In this document: in pieces, positions 43,893-53,169 of the stretch | Layout: every line of letters starts with the position of its first letter | Numbering within the stretch: the stretch's first letter is position 1 | NCBI RefSeq assembly: GCF_027853245.1 | Contig: NZ_JAPTZM010000015.1 | DNA: 64,000 bases | Reading direction: 5' to 3' (one strand) | Source of the DNA: Atlantibacter subterraneus | Lineage (GTDB): Bacteria; Pseudomonadota; Gammaproteobacteria; Enterobacterales; Enterobacteriaceae | Notes under the pieces: generated by a model | What the model saw: the letters and a program-made list of their open reading frames with translations, nothing else | What the model was told of the DNA's origin: nothing | Database searches by the model: none | Translations under genes and position numbers: made by a program

Positions 43893-45152
43893 TTACGAGC
43901 GCTTCATCATGTCGAAGAAATCATCGTTAGTTTTCGTCATGGCCAGCTTGTTAATGAGGAATTCCATCGCGTCGATTTCGCCCATCGGGTGAATAATCTT
44001 ACGCAGGATCCACATTTTCTGCAGCTCTTCTTGCGTGGTGAGCAGCTCTTCTTTACGGGTACCGGAGCGGTTGTAATCAATCGCCGGGAACACGCGTTTT
44101 TCCGCAATCTTACGAGACAGGTGCAGTTCCATGTTGCCTGTACCTTTAAACTCTTCGTAGATAACTTCGTCCATTTTGGAGCCGGTATCAATCAGCGCAG
44201 TCGCGATGATGGTCAGGCTACCGCCCTCTTCCACGTTACGTGCAGCACCGAAGAAACGCTTCGGACGATGCAGGGCGTTGGCGTCCACACCACCGGTCAA
44301 CACTTTACCGGAAGCCGGTACCACGGTGTTGTAGGCGCGCGCCAGACGGGTAATGGAGTCGAGCAGAATGATCACGTCTTTCTTATGCTCAACCAGGCGC
44401 TTGGCCTTCTCGATCACCATTTCGGCAACCTGAACGTGACGGGAAGCCGGTTCATCGAAGGTTGACGCAACCACTTCACCTTTCACCAGACGCTGCATCT
44501 CGGTTACTTCTTCCGGACGTTCGTCGATCAGCAACACCATCAGCACACAGTCAGGATGGTTGTAAGCGATGCTCTGGGCAATGTTCTGCAGCAGCATGGT
44601 TTTACCGGCTTTCGGCGGTGCCACAATCAGACCACGCTGGCCGCGGCCAATCGGCGATGCCAGATCCAGTACGCGCGCGGTTAAATCCTCAGTTGAGCCG
44701 TTGCCGCGCTCCATACGCAAACGGGAGTTCGCGTGCAGCGGGGTAAGGTTTTCGAACAGGATTTTGTTACGGGCGTTTTCTGGTTTGTCGTAGTTGACTT
44801 CGTTAACTTTCAGCAGCGCAAAGTAACGCTCGCCTTCTTTCGGCGGACGAATCTTACCGGAGATGGTATCCCCTGTGCGGAGGTTGAAACGGCGGATTTG
44901 GCTGGGAGAAACGTAGATGTCATCGGGACCGGCAAGGTAGGAGCTGTCTGCGGAACGGAGGAAACCAAATCCGTCCTGCAATATCTCCAGCACACCGTCG
45001 CCAAAGATATCTTCGCCACTCTTCGCGTGTTGCTTCAGGATGGCAAAAATAATGTCCTGTTTGCGCATACGGGCCAGGTTTTCCAGCCCCATATTTTCGC
45101 CGAGAGTAATCAGCTCAGAAACCGGCGTATTCTTTAATTCGGTAAGATTCAT
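43893..45152 (-). CDS. rho: Transcription termination factor Rho
   Basis: Hexameric RNA helicase/ATPase that ends transcription at C-rich unstructured RNA. 419 residues, E. coli length. The N-terminal OB-fold primary RNA site (about 50-125, DGFGFLRSADSSYLAGPDDIYVSPS region) is followed by Walker A APPKAGKT (about 178-185), Walker B VLLIDERPEEV, the Q loop and R loop. In E. coli Rho represses its own synthesis through the leader, which is long here too. Confidence 0.98.
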   Translation of the reverse strand: MNLTELKNTPVSELITLGENMGLENLARMRKQDIIFAILKQHAKSGEDIFGDGVLEILQDGFGFLRSADSSYLAGPDDIYVSPSQIRRFNLRTGDTISGKIRPPKEGERYFALLKVNEVNYDKPENARNKILFENLTPLHANSRLRMERGNGSTEDLTARVLDLASPIGRGQRGLIVAPPKAGKTMLLQNIAQSIAYNHPDCVLMVLLIDERPEEVTEMQRLVKGEVVASTFDEPASRHVQVAEMVIEKAKRLVEHKKDVIILLDSITRLARAYNTVVPASGKVLTGGVDANALHRPKRFFGAARNVEEGGSLTIIATALIDTGSKMDEVIYEEFKGTGNMELHLSRKIAEKRVFPAIDYNRSGTRKEELLTTQEELQKMWILRKIIHPMGEIDAMEFLINKLAMTKTNDDFFDMMKRS

Positions 45153-45237
45153 AATGGTGGGTTCTTAAACTCGGGGTAAATCTCGAACTTAATGTTGTGA
45201 ATGGTATGGCAGGAACATCCATGCCTGTTAACGGCCT

Positions 45238-45330
45238 TCATCTCATGTCTGTTCGTGGCCTGGTTGCAGGAAAGAACGCAGAACTGAAACGACGAGACGG
45301 AATGAATGATGAGCCCGGATAATAATTACT
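45238..45330 (-). other. rhoL: rhoL-like leader ORF, apparently without a start codon
   Basis: On the minus strand, codons from CCG at 45318 to TGA at 45238-45240 read PGSSFIPSRRFSSAFFPAT then RPRTDMR, aligning with the E. coli rho leader peptide (SGSSLNPSCRFSSAYSPVT then RQRKDMSR). Upstream the same frame gives AGT AAT TAT TAT and then a TGA at the place expected for the start, so no ATG, GTG or TTG opens it. The region 45153-45504 between rho and trxA has no other gene. Confidence 0.5.
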
Positions 45331-45460
45331 TCACGCGGGCTTAAAAGGCAGTCTGTCTTTTAGCACCGGGAAGTATTGGGTATTACAAGATTTAAACTAT
45401 AAGGCAAGTTCAAACAGCAGTTGATAAACAACTTAGCACGACTATCGCCGGGCGTCCAGC

Positions 45461-45480
45461 GGTCCGAAGTTTTTCGGACC
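45461..45480. repeat. Short palindrome near the trxA 3' side
   Basis: GGTCCGAA/TTCGGACC with a 4-base loop, 24 bases beyond the trxA stop; could be the trxA mRNA 3' hairpin, though no U tract follows. Confidence 0.4.
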
Positions 45481-45504
45481 CTGCACGCGCCGGCTAAGAG
45501 GCGA

Positions 45505-45834
45505 TTACGCCAGGTTAGCGTCCAGAAACTCTTTCAGCTGACCTTTAGACAACGCACCCACTTTGGTCGCCGCCACTTCGCCATTTTTGAACAGCAGCAG
45601 CGTAGGGATGCCGCGGATACCGTATTTCGGCGCGGTGCCCGGGTTTTGGTCAATGTTCAGCTTGGCAATAGTCAATTTGCCCTGATATTCATCAGCGATT
45701 TCATCCAGAATCGGCGCAATCATTTTACAAGGGCCGCACCACTCTGCCCAGAAATCAACAAGAATCAACCCGTCCGCTTTAAGTACATCCGTGTCAAAAC
45801 TGTCATCGGTCAGGTGAATAATTTTATCGCTCAT
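45505..45834 (-). CDS. trxA: Thioredoxin 1
   Basis: Cytoplasmic disulfide reductase and T7 DNA polymerase processivity factor. 109 residues; active site WCGPCK with Cys33 and Cys36; the cis-proline loop RGIPTLLLFKNGE is intact. Divergent from rhlB across a 118-base gap. Confidence 0.99.
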   Translation of the reverse strand: MSDKIIHLTDDSFDTDVLKADGLILVDFWAEWCGPCKMIAPILDEIADEYQGKLTIAKLNIDQNPGTAPKYGIRGIPTLLLFKNGEVAATKVGALSKGQLKEFLDANLA

Positions 45835-45952
45835 GTTTTACTCCACAAGATTAGGCCTGGCGTGTTGGTGTAGCATTAACCAACATTAGGTTGACTTTAT
45901 TTCACCGGATACGCTTTCGTAAAGCAATAGTTAGCTGATATTCTACCACACT

Positions 45953-47221
45953 ATGAGCAAAACACATTTAACAGAACAGAAGTTTGCCGACTTCGCCCTG
46001 CACCCTGCGGTGATTGAAGCCCTTGAAAAGAAAGGGTTTCATAATTGCACTCCGATTCAGGCACTCGCACTTCCCCTGACGCTGGCGGGACGTGATGTTG
46101 CAGGACAGGCGCAAACCGGTACCGGCAAAACGATGGCGTTTTTAACGTCAACGTTTCATTACCTCCTTTCTAACCCGGCGATCGAAAACCGCCAGGTGAA
46201 TCAGCCGCGCGCGATTATTATGGCGCCGACGCGTGAACTCGCCGTCCAGATTCACTCTGATGCAGAACCGCTTGCGCAATCCACTGGCCTGAAAATCGGT
46301 CTGGCCTACGGCGGCGACGGTTACGATAAACAGCTTAAAGTGCTGGAAAGCGGCGTTGATATTCTGATCGGCACTACCGGTCGTTTAATCGACTACGCCA
46401 AGCAAAACCACATTAATCTGGGCGCAATCCAGGTTGTGGTGCTTGATGAAGCGGATCGCATGTACGATCTCGGCTTTATTAAGGACATTCGTTGGTTGTT
46501 CCGTCGCATGCCGCCGGTGACCCAGCGTCTGAATATGCTGTTTTCTGCCACCCTGTCTTATCGCGTGCGTGAACTGGCTTTCGAGCAGATGAACAACGCG
46601 GAATATGTGGAAGTCGAACCGGAACAGAAAACCGGCCACCGCATAAAAGAAGAACTTTTCTATCCGTCCAACGAAGAAAAGATGCGTCTGCTGCAGACCC
46701 TTATTGAAGAAGAGTGGCCAGATCGCGCGATTATTTTCGCCAATACCAAACATCGCTGTGAAGATATTTGGGGTCATCTGGCCGCTGACGGTCATCGCGT
46801 CGGGCTATTAACCGGCGACGTGGCGCAGAAAAAACGCCTGCGTATTCTTGAAGAATTCACCCGTGGCGACCTGGATATTCTGGTAGCGACCGACGTTGCG
46901 GCGCGTGGCTTACACATTCCTGCGGTAACCCATGTGTTCAACTACGATCTGCCGGACGACTGTGAAGATTACGTTCACCGTATTGGTCGTACCGGACGCG
47001 CAGGTGCCAGCGGGCACTCCATCAGCCTGGCCTGTGAAGAGTATGCGTTGAACCTTCCGGCCATCGAAAGCTACATCAGCCATTCGATTCCGGTGAGTAA
47101 ATATAATCCTGATGCGCTGTTGAACCAGCTGCCGCCGCCGAAACGCCTGACCCGCGTTCGCTCCGGCAATGGCCCGCGTCGCACCGGTGGCGCACCCCGA
47201 AACCGTCGCCGCACAGGTTAA
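45953..47221 (+). CDS. rhlB: DEAD-box RNA helicase RhlB (degradosome)
   Basis: ATP-dependent RNA helicase that unwinds structured RNA for the RNase E degradosome. 422 residues (E. coli 421). Q motif FHNCTPIQ, Walker A AQTGTGKT (53-60), VLDEADRMYDLGF, SAT, and HRIGRTGRAGASGHSIS are in order. The short basic C-terminal tail (RTGGAPRNRRRTG) is typical. gppA follows after 5 bases. Confidence 0.98.
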   Translation: MSKTHLTEQKFADFALHPAVIEALEKKGFHNCTPIQALALPLTLAGRDVAGQAQTGTGKTMAFLTSTFHYLLSNPAIENRQVNQPRAIIMAPTRELAVQIHSDAEPLAQSTGLKIGLAYGGDGYDKQLKVLESGVDILIGTTGRLIDYAKQNHINLGAIQVVVLDEADRMYDLGFIKDIRWLFRRMPPVTQRLNMLFSATLSYRVRELAFEQMNNAEYVEVEPEQKTGHRIKEELFYPSNEEKMRLLQTLIEEEWPDRAIIFANTKHRCEDIWGHLAADGHRVGLLTGDVAQKKRLRILEEFTRGDLDILVATDVAARGLHIPAVTHVFNYDLPDDCEDYVHRIGRTGRAGASGHSISLACEEYALNLPAIESYISHSIPVSKYNPDALLNQLPPPKRLTRVRSGNGPRRTGGAPRNRRRTG

Positions 47222-47226
47222 GCCAG

Positions 47227-48711
47227 ATGCCCTCCGCCGCCTCGTTGTATGCAGCTATAGATCTCGGTTCGAATAGTTTTCATATGCTGGTAGTGCGTGA
47301 GGTGGCGGGCAGTATCCAGACCCTCACGCGCATCAAACGCAAAGTCCGCCTCGCGGCGGGCTTAAGCAGTGACAACACCCTTTCGCATGATGCCATGGAA
47401 CGCGGCTGGCAATGCCTGCGGTTGTTCGCCGAACGTTTACAGGATATTCCCTCTATTCAGGTCCGCGCCGTTGCCACCGCCACGCTGCGTCTTGCGGTTA
47501 ACTCCGCCGAATTCATCGAGAAAGCGCAGCAAATTTTAGGCTGCCCGGTCCAGGTAATCAGCGGCGAAGAAGAAGCGCGGCTGATTTATCAGGGCGTGGC
47601 GCACACCACGGGCGGCGCGGATCGTCGGCTGGTGGTAGATATTGGCGGTGCCAGCACCGAACTGGTCACCGGTACCGGCGCGCAGGCGACATCGCTGTTC
47701 AGCCTGTCGATGGGTTGCGTCACCTGGCTTGAGCGTTTTTTCACCGACCGCAGCCTGACTAAAGAAAATTTCGAGGCCGCCCAGCAGGCTGCGAGCGCAG
47801 TGTTACAGCCGGTTATCGGCGAGTTGCGCAAACACGGCTGGCAAACCTGCGTCGGGGCATCCGGCACCGTTCAGGCATTGCAGGAAATCATGATGGCGCA
47901 GGGCATGGATGAGCGCATTACGCTTGCCAAGCTCGAACAGCTAAAACAGCGCGCCATCCACTGTGGGCGTCTGGAAGAGCTGGAAATCGAAGGGTTGACG
48001 CTTGAGCGCGCGCTGGTATTTCCCAGCGGCCTCGCCATTCTGATCGCTATTTTTAAAGAGCTGAATATTGAGTGCATGACGCTGGCAGGCGGTGCGCTGC
48101 GCGAAGGGCTGGTCTACGGCATGCTGCATCTGTCGGTGGATCAGGATATTCGCAGCCGCACGCTGCGTAATATTCAGCGTCGGTTTCTGGTGGATACCGA
48201 ACAGGCACAGCGCGTATCTCATCTGGCTGAAAAGTTTATCGCCCAGACGTCGGATGCCTGGCAACTGGACGATCTCAGTAAAGCGATGCTGCATGCCGCC
48301 GCGCAACTGCATGAAATTGGCCTGAGCGTTGATTTTAAACAGGCACCGCTGCACGCCGCGTGGCTGGTAAGCAACCTTGATTTGCCCGGCTTCACGCCGG
48401 CGCAGAAAAAGCTGCTGTCCACGCTGCTGTTAAATCAAACCAGCCCGGTGGATCTGTCGTCGTTGCACCAGCAAAACGCCGTGCCGCCGCGCGTGGCCGA
48501 GCAGCTGTGCCGCCTGCTGCGGCTGTCGATTATGTTCGCCAGCCGTCGCCGCGACGATACATTACCCACAGTGGATCTGGCCGCCAAGGGCGATACGCTC
48601 ACCCTGACCCTGCCGGAAAACTGGTTAGCCAGCCATCCGCTTGCCGCCGAATCGCTGGAGCAGGAACAGCTCTGGCAGAGTTACGTGCACTGGCCGTTAG
48701 AAATCAATTAA
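47227..48711 (+). CDS. gppA: Guanosine pentaphosphatase/exopolyphosphatase GppA
   Basis: Converts pppGpp to ppGpp and can degrade polyphosphate. 494 residues, E. coli length. Actin-like phosphate motifs AIDLGSNSFHMLVV (about 11-24) and VVDIGGASTELVTG (about 137-150); the C-terminal HD-like domain is at about 310-490. In a likely operon with rhlB; convergent with rep. Confidence 0.97.
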   Translation: MPSAASLYAAIDLGSNSFHMLVVREVAGSIQTLTRIKRKVRLAAGLSSDNTLSHDAMERGWQCLRLFAERLQDIPSIQVRAVATATLRLAVNSAEFIEKAQQILGCPVQVISGEEEARLIYQGVAHTTGGADRRLVVDIGGASTELVTGTGAQATSLFSLSMGCVTWLERFFTDRSLTKENFEAAQQAASAVLQPVIGELRKHGWQTCVGASGTVQALQEIMMAQGMDERITLAKLEQLKQRAIHCGRLEELEIEGLTLERALVFPSGLAILIAIFKELNIECMTLAGGALREGLVYGMLHLSVDQDIRSRTLRNIQRRFLVDTEQAQRVSHLAEKFIAQTSDAWQLDDLSKAMLHAAAQLHEIGLSVDFKQAPLHAAWLVSNLDLPGFTPAQKKLLSTLLLNQTSPVDLSSLHQQNAVPPRVAEQLCRLLRLSIMFASRRRDDTLPTVDLAAKGDTLTLTLPENWLASHPLAAESLEQEQLWQSYVHWPLEIN

Positions 48712-48735
48712 TCGTCAGCGCCCTTTCCCGGGCGC

Positions 48736-50766
48736 TTACGCGTTTTTCTCTCCGCGCGCTTTCGCCATCATCGCTTTCAGATTCGCCAGATGACCTTGCC
48801 CTTTCTGCATCCGCTCCTGAGGGGAAACCACTTTGCGCTCCTGCTCCCACAGCACGTCGTCCTGCGGCAGCTCCAGCAGAAAACGGCTCGGTTCCGGGCG
48901 CACTAGCTCCCCGTACTGGCGGCGCTCTTTGCACAGGGTGAACGTCAGCTCTTTCTGGGCGCGGGTGATGCCGACATAAGCAAGACGGCGCTCCTCATCG
49001 ACGTTGTCTTCATCAATACTGCTCTGATGCGGCAACAGTCCCTCTTCCATGCCCACTAAAAAGACATACGGGAATTCCAGACCTTTGGAGGCGTGCAGAG
49101 TCATCAACTGGACCTGATCGAGATCCTCTTCGCTTTCGCCACGCTCCATCATGTCGCGCAGGGTGAAACGGGTAACCACCTGAGTCAGCGTCATCGGCTC
49201 CTCAAGCTCCGAGCCCTCCAGCATTTCCGTCATCCAGCTAAACAGCTGGTTAACGTTCTTCATGCGCATTTCGGCGGCTTTCTGGCTGGGCGAGGTTTCG
49301 TATAGCCAGGATTCGTAATCAATCCCGTGGATCAGATCGCGCACCGCCGCCACCGGCTCGCGCTCCGCCAGGCGAGCCACCTCGCCCAGCCAGTGGGTGA
49401 AGCGGGTTAAGGATTCATAACCGCGCCCGGTCAGCGTCTGGCTCAACCCCATATCGAAGCTGGCGGTGAACAGACTCTTATTGCGCTGATTGGCCCATTC
49501 GCCCAGTTTTTGCAGCGTGGCAGGGCCGATTTCCCGGCGTGGCGTATTCACAATGCGCATAAACGCGCTGTCGTCGTCCGGGTTAGTGAGCACCCGCAAA
49601 TAAGCCAGCAAATCTTTAATTTCCGGGCGTGAGAAGAACGAGGTGCCGCCAGAGATGCGGTACGGAATGCGGTTTTGCATCAACAGTTTTTCAAACACCC
49701 GCGACTGGTGGTTGCCGCGGTAAAGAATCGCATAATCCTTGTACTGGGTTTTATTGATAAAGTGATGAGCGATAAGCTCCCCCGCCACCCGCTCCGCTTC
49801 ATGCTCTTCATGATTGGCCGACAGCACTTTTAATTCGGTGCCATAACCCAGTTCAGAAAACAGCTTTTTCTCAAACACGTGCGGGTTATTGGCGATCAGG
49901 ATATTCGCCGCTTTCAGGATGCGCCCGGATGAGCGGTAGTTTTGCTCAAGTTTGATTACCTGCAATGCCGGGAAATCTTTGCTGAGCAGCACTAGGTTCT
50001 GCGGACGCGCGCCGCGCCAGGAGTAGATGGACTGATCGTCATCGCCTACCACGGTAAACCGCGCCCGCGCACCCACCAGCAGCTTCACCATTTCATACTG
50101 GCTGGTGTTGGTATCCTGATACTCATCCACCAGCAAATAGCGGATGCGGTTCTGCCAGCGTTCGCGCACCTCTTCATTACGCTGTAAAAGCAGCGTCGGC
50201 AGCAGGATCAGATCGTCAAAGTCGAGCACGTTACAGGCTTTGAGATGGGCGTCATACAGGCTATAGCAATGGGCAAAAATGCGGTCGCGTTCGCCTTTGG
50301 CCTGCGCCGCCGCCTGGGCCGGGTTAAGCAGGTCGTTTTTCCAGTTCGAAATGGTGGACAGCAACTGCTGGTACAGCGCTTTATCGTTCTCCACCAGCCC
50401 GTCGGTCAGTTCATTGATCAGCGCCAGCTGGTCGGTATCGTCGAACAGCGAGAAGTTGGCCTTCATGCCCAGGGCTTTGTATTCACGTTTAATGATCTCC
50501 AGGCCCAGGGTATGGAAAGTGGAGATCATCAGGCCGCGCGCCTCTTTGCGCCCCAGGGTTTGCGCCACGCGCTCTTTCATTTCGCGCGCCGCTTTGTTGG
50601 TAAAGGTCACTGCCGCGATATGTTTGGCCTGATAGCCGCAGCCGCGAATCAGGTGGGCGATCTTATTGGTGATCACGCGTGTCTTTCCGGAGCCAGCGCC
50701 CGCCAGCACCAGGCAGGGGCCGGTGACGAATTCGACAGCGTGTTGTTGACCGGGGTTTAAACGCAT
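48736..50766 (-). CDS. rep: Replicative-fork helicase Rep
   Basis: Superfamily 1A 3'-5' helicase that travels with DnaB to clear proteins ahead of forks. 676 residues (E. coli 673). Walker A AGAGSGKT (22-29), VDEYQDTNTSQYEM, QSIYSWRGARP and LMTLHASKGLEFP are present. Paralogous to uvrD at 15103-17265. Confidence 0.97.
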   Translation of the reverse strand: MRLNPGQQHAVEFVTGPCLVLAGAGSGKTRVITNKIAHLIRGCGYQAKHIAAVTFTNKAAREMKERVAQTLGRKEARGLMISTFHTLGLEIIKREYKALGMKANFSLFDDTDQLALINELTDGLVENDKALYQQLLSTISNWKNDLLNPAQAAAQAKGERDRIFAHCYSLYDAHLKACNVLDFDDLILLPTLLLQRNEEVRERWQNRIRYLLVDEYQDTNTSQYEMVKLLVGARARFTVVGDDDQSIYSWRGARPQNLVLLSKDFPALQVIKLEQNYRSSGRILKAANILIANNPHVFEKKLFSELGYGTELKVLSANHEEHEAERVAGELIAHHFINKTQYKDYAILYRGNHQSRVFEKLLMQNRIPYRISGGTSFFSRPEIKDLLAYLRVLTNPDDDSAFMRIVNTPRREIGPATLQKLGEWANQRNKSLFTASFDMGLSQTLTGRGYESLTRFTHWLGEVARLAEREPVAAVRDLIHGIDYESWLYETSPSQKAAEMRMKNVNQLFSWMTEMLEGSELEEPMTLTQVVTRFTLRDMMERGESEEDLDQVQLMTLHASKGLEFPYVFLVGMEEGLLPHQSSIDEDNVDEERRLAYVGITRAQKELTFTLCKERRQYGELVRPEPSRFLLELPQDDVLWEQERKVVSPQERMQKGQGHLANLKAMMAKARGEKNA

Positions 50767-50887
50767 GATGGTTGCTCAATCTTCGAACGGGGGAGGGATT
50801 GTAGCAAAAGCGGAACGAGGAATTAACGGCAATCCGGTCAGGGAATGGTAAAGTGAAGACAAGCGAATGACTTCCCGGAGATTAATT

Positions 50888-51169
50888 ATGGCAAGAACCG
50901 CAGCGGCCCTGCATATCCTCGTCAAAACCGAAAAACTGGCGCTGGAGATTATGCAAAAACTCGAGCGCGGCGTCAGCTTCGATACCCTGGCGAAACGCTA
51001 CTCCAGCTGTCCCTCCGGGCGCAACGGCGGCAATCTGGGTGAGTTCAGCAAAGGCGCGATGGTCGCTCCCTTTGACCAGGCGGTGTTCAGCTGCCCGCTG
51101 TTAAAACCGTTCGGGCCGGTGAAAACAAAATTCGGCTATCACATCATTAAGGTGTTGTATCGCCATTAA
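50888..51169 (+). CDS. Parvulin-type peptidyl-prolyl isomerase, ppiC paralogue
   Basis: 93-residue single-domain parvulin that catalyses cis-trans isomerisation of Xaa-Pro bonds. The start at 50888 (MARTAAALHILVKTEKLAL) has GGAG eight bases upstream; an in-frame ATG seven codons upstream is less likely. It shares about 59 of 93 residues (63 percent) with the next gene, including catalytic-face SSCPSG, GGNLGEF, FSCP and FGYHIIKVLYR. It looks like an older tandem duplicate of ppiC; no decay is visible. Confidence 0.9.
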   Translation: MARTAAALHILVKTEKLALEIMQKLERGVSFDTLAKRYSSCPSGRNGGNLGEFSKGAMVAPFDQAVFSCPLLKPFGPVKTKFGYHIIKVLYRH

Positions 51170-51216
51170 GGATCGCTACTATAGCCGCCGTAATCCCTAT
51201 GACTTAAGGCACCCAC

Positions 51217-51498
51217 ATGGCTAAAACAGCGGCAGCACTGCACATTCTGGTTAAAGAAGAAAAACTGGCTCTGGATCTGCTGGAGCAGATTAAAAACGGC
51301 GGCGATTTTGAAAAGCTGGCGAAGAAGCACTCCATTTGCCCGTCAGGCAAAAAAGGCGGCCATTTAGGCGAATTCCGCCAGGGCCAGATGGTACCGGCGT
51401 TCGATAAAGTGGTGTTCTCCTGCCCGGTGCTGGAGCCGACCGGCCCGCTGCACACTCAGTTCGGTTACCACATCATTAAAGTGCTGTACCGTAACTAA
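51217..51498 (+). CDS. ppiC: Parvulin-type peptidyl-prolyl isomerase C
   Basis: 93-residue cytoplasmic parvulin, nearly identical to E. coli PpiC (par10). Features: MAKTAAALHILVKEEKLAL, HSICPSGKKGGHLGEFRQG, PAFDKVVFSCPVLEPTGP and QFGYHIIKVLYRN. It follows its paralogue after 47 bases and ends at a shared terminator with ilvC. Confidence 0.97.
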   Translation: MAKTAAALHILVKEEKLALDLLEQIKNGGDFEKLAKKHSICPSGKKGGHLGEFRQGQMVPAFDKVVFSCPVLEPTGPLHTQFGYHIIKVLYRN

Positions 51499-51500
51499 TA

Positions 51501-51532
51501 AAAAAGCCCGGTGATATTCACCGGGCTTTTTT
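51501..51532. terminator. Bidirectional terminator between ppiC and ilvC
   Basis: A 14-base perfect stem AAAAAGCCCGGTGA/TCACCGGGCTTTTT with a 3-base loop gives U runs on both strands. Confidence 0.93.
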
Positions 51533-51545
51533 GTTGCTTTGGAAA

Positions 51546-53021
51546 TTAGCCGGCAACGGCGATGCGTTTCATATCCGTCATATACCCGCGCAGTTTCTGG
51601 CCTACCGCTTCAATCGCATGGCTGCGGATCGCGTCGTTCACGTCACGCAGCTGCGCGTTATCCACTGCGCTGCCTTCTACCGCTTTGCCCAGGTCACCCG
51701 GCTGCAGCGTGGTCATAAATTCTTTCAGCAACGGTACGCAGGCGTAAGAGAACAGGTAGTTACCGTACTCGGCGGTATCGGAGATTACCACGTTCATTTC
51801 ATACAGACGCTTACGGGCGATGGTGTTGGCGATCAGCGGCAGCTCGTGCAGTGATTCATAGTATGCAGATTCTTCAATGATGCCGGAATCCACCATGGTT
51901 TCGAATGCCAGCTCAACGCCCGCTTTCACCATTGCGATCATCAGTACACCTTTATCGAAATACTCCTGCTCGCTGATTTTGCCTTCATACTGCGGTGCGG
52001 TTTCGAAGGCAGTTTTACCGGTCTCTTCACGCCAGGTCAGCAGATTCTTATCGTCGTTGGCCCAGTCCGCCATCATGCCGGAGGAGAACTCGCCAGAGAT
52101 AATGTCGTCCATGTGTTTCTGGAACAGCGGTGCCATAATTTCTTTCAGCTGTTCAGACAGCGCATAAGCGCGCAGTTTCGCCGGGTTAGACAGGCGATCC
52201 ATCATCAGGGTGACACCGCCCTGCTTCAGCGCTTCGGTGATGGTTTCCCAGCCGAACTGGATCAGTTTTTCAGCGTATGCCGGATCGGTGCCCTCTTCCA
52301 CCAGCTTGTCAAAGCACAGCAGAGAGCCGGCCTGCAGCATACCGCACAGAATGGTCTGCTCGCCCATCAGGTCAGATTTCACTTCCGCTACGAAGGAGGA
52401 TTCCAGCACGCCCGCACGGTGACCGCCGGTGGCCGCAGCCCAGGCTTTAGCAATCGCCATGCCTTCGCCTTTCGGATCGTTTTCCGGGTGAACGGCGATC
52501 AGAGTCGGTACGCCGAAACCACGTTTGTACTCTTCACGCACTTCGGTGCCAGGGCACTTCGGCGCAACCATCACTACGGTGATGTCTTTACGGATCTGCT
52601 CGCCCACTTCAACAATGTTGAAACCGTGAGAGTAGCCCAGAGCCGCGCCGTCTTTCATCAGCGGCTGAACGGAACGCACTACGTCGGAGTGCTGTTTGTC
52701 CGGCGTCAGGTTAACCACCAGGTCCGCCTGCGGGATCAGCTCTTCATAAGTGCCTACCGCAAAACCGTTTTCGGTGGCCTTACGCCAGGACGCACGTTTT
52801 TCTGCGATAGCTTCTTTACGCAGGGCGTAGGAGATATTCAGACCGGAGTCACGCATGTTCAGGCCCTGGTTCAGGCCCTGTGCGCCACAACCGACGATGA
52901 CCACTTTTTTACCCTGAAGATAGCTTGCGCCATCGGCAAATTCGTCGCGGCCCATAAAGCGACATTTACCCAGTTGCGCCAGCTGCTGGCGCAGGTTCAG
53001 TGTGTTGAAATAGTTAGCCAT
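51546..53021 (-). CDS. ilvC: Ketol-acid reductoisomerase (class II)
   Basis: Second common step of valine/isoleucine synthesis, using NADPH and Mg2+. The ATG at 53021 (MANYFNTLNLRQQLAQLG) gives 491 residues, the long class II form of enterics; the upstream extension of the frame has no support. The NADPH motif VVIVGCGAQGLNQGLNMRDSG and GYSHGFNI are present. Divergent from ilvY, its activator. Confidence 0.98.
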   Translation of the reverse strand: MANYFNTLNLRQQLAQLGKCRFMGRDEFADGASYLQGKKVVIVGCGAQGLNQGLNMRDSGLNISYALRKEAIAEKRASWRKATENGFAVGTYEELIPQADLVVNLTPDKQHSDVVRSVQPLMKDGAALGYSHGFNIVEVGEQIRKDITVVMVAPKCPGTEVREEYKRGFGVPTLIAVHPENDPKGEGMAIAKAWAAATGGHRAGVLESSFVAEVKSDLMGEQTILCGMLQAGSLLCFDKLVEEGTDPAYAEKLIQFGWETITEALKQGGVTLMMDRLSNPAKLRAYALSEQLKEIMAPLFQKHMDDIISGEFSSGMMADWANDDKNLLTWREETGKTAFETAPQYEGKISEQEYFDKGVLMIAMVKAGVELAFETMVDSGIIEESAYYESLHELPLIANTIARKRLYEMNVVISDTAEYGNYLFSYACVPLLKEFMTTLQPGDLGKAVEGSAVDNAQLRDVNDAIRSHAIEAVGQKLRGYMTDMKRIAVAG

Positions 53022-53132
53022 GATGAAACCTCGTGATGTTGTGGTGCTTATTGTTCGGTTCGCTTTTGCGAGAATGAACTTACTATATGACAGGAAATTT
53101 ATTGCGGAAATTGATATATTCACAACGTCACA

Positions 53133-53147
53133 TTGCAATTTCTGCAA
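53133..53147. promoter_or_regulatory. Probable IlvY operator
   Basis: TTGCA-ATTTC-TGCAA, a perfect 5-base inverted repeat with T-N11-A geometry, in the 148-base ilvC-ilvY divergent region. LysR-type IlvY binds such repeats to activate ilvC with acetohydroxyacid inducers. Confidence 0.65.
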
Positions 53148-53169
53148 CGTCAAACCGGGAGCGCCGCCT

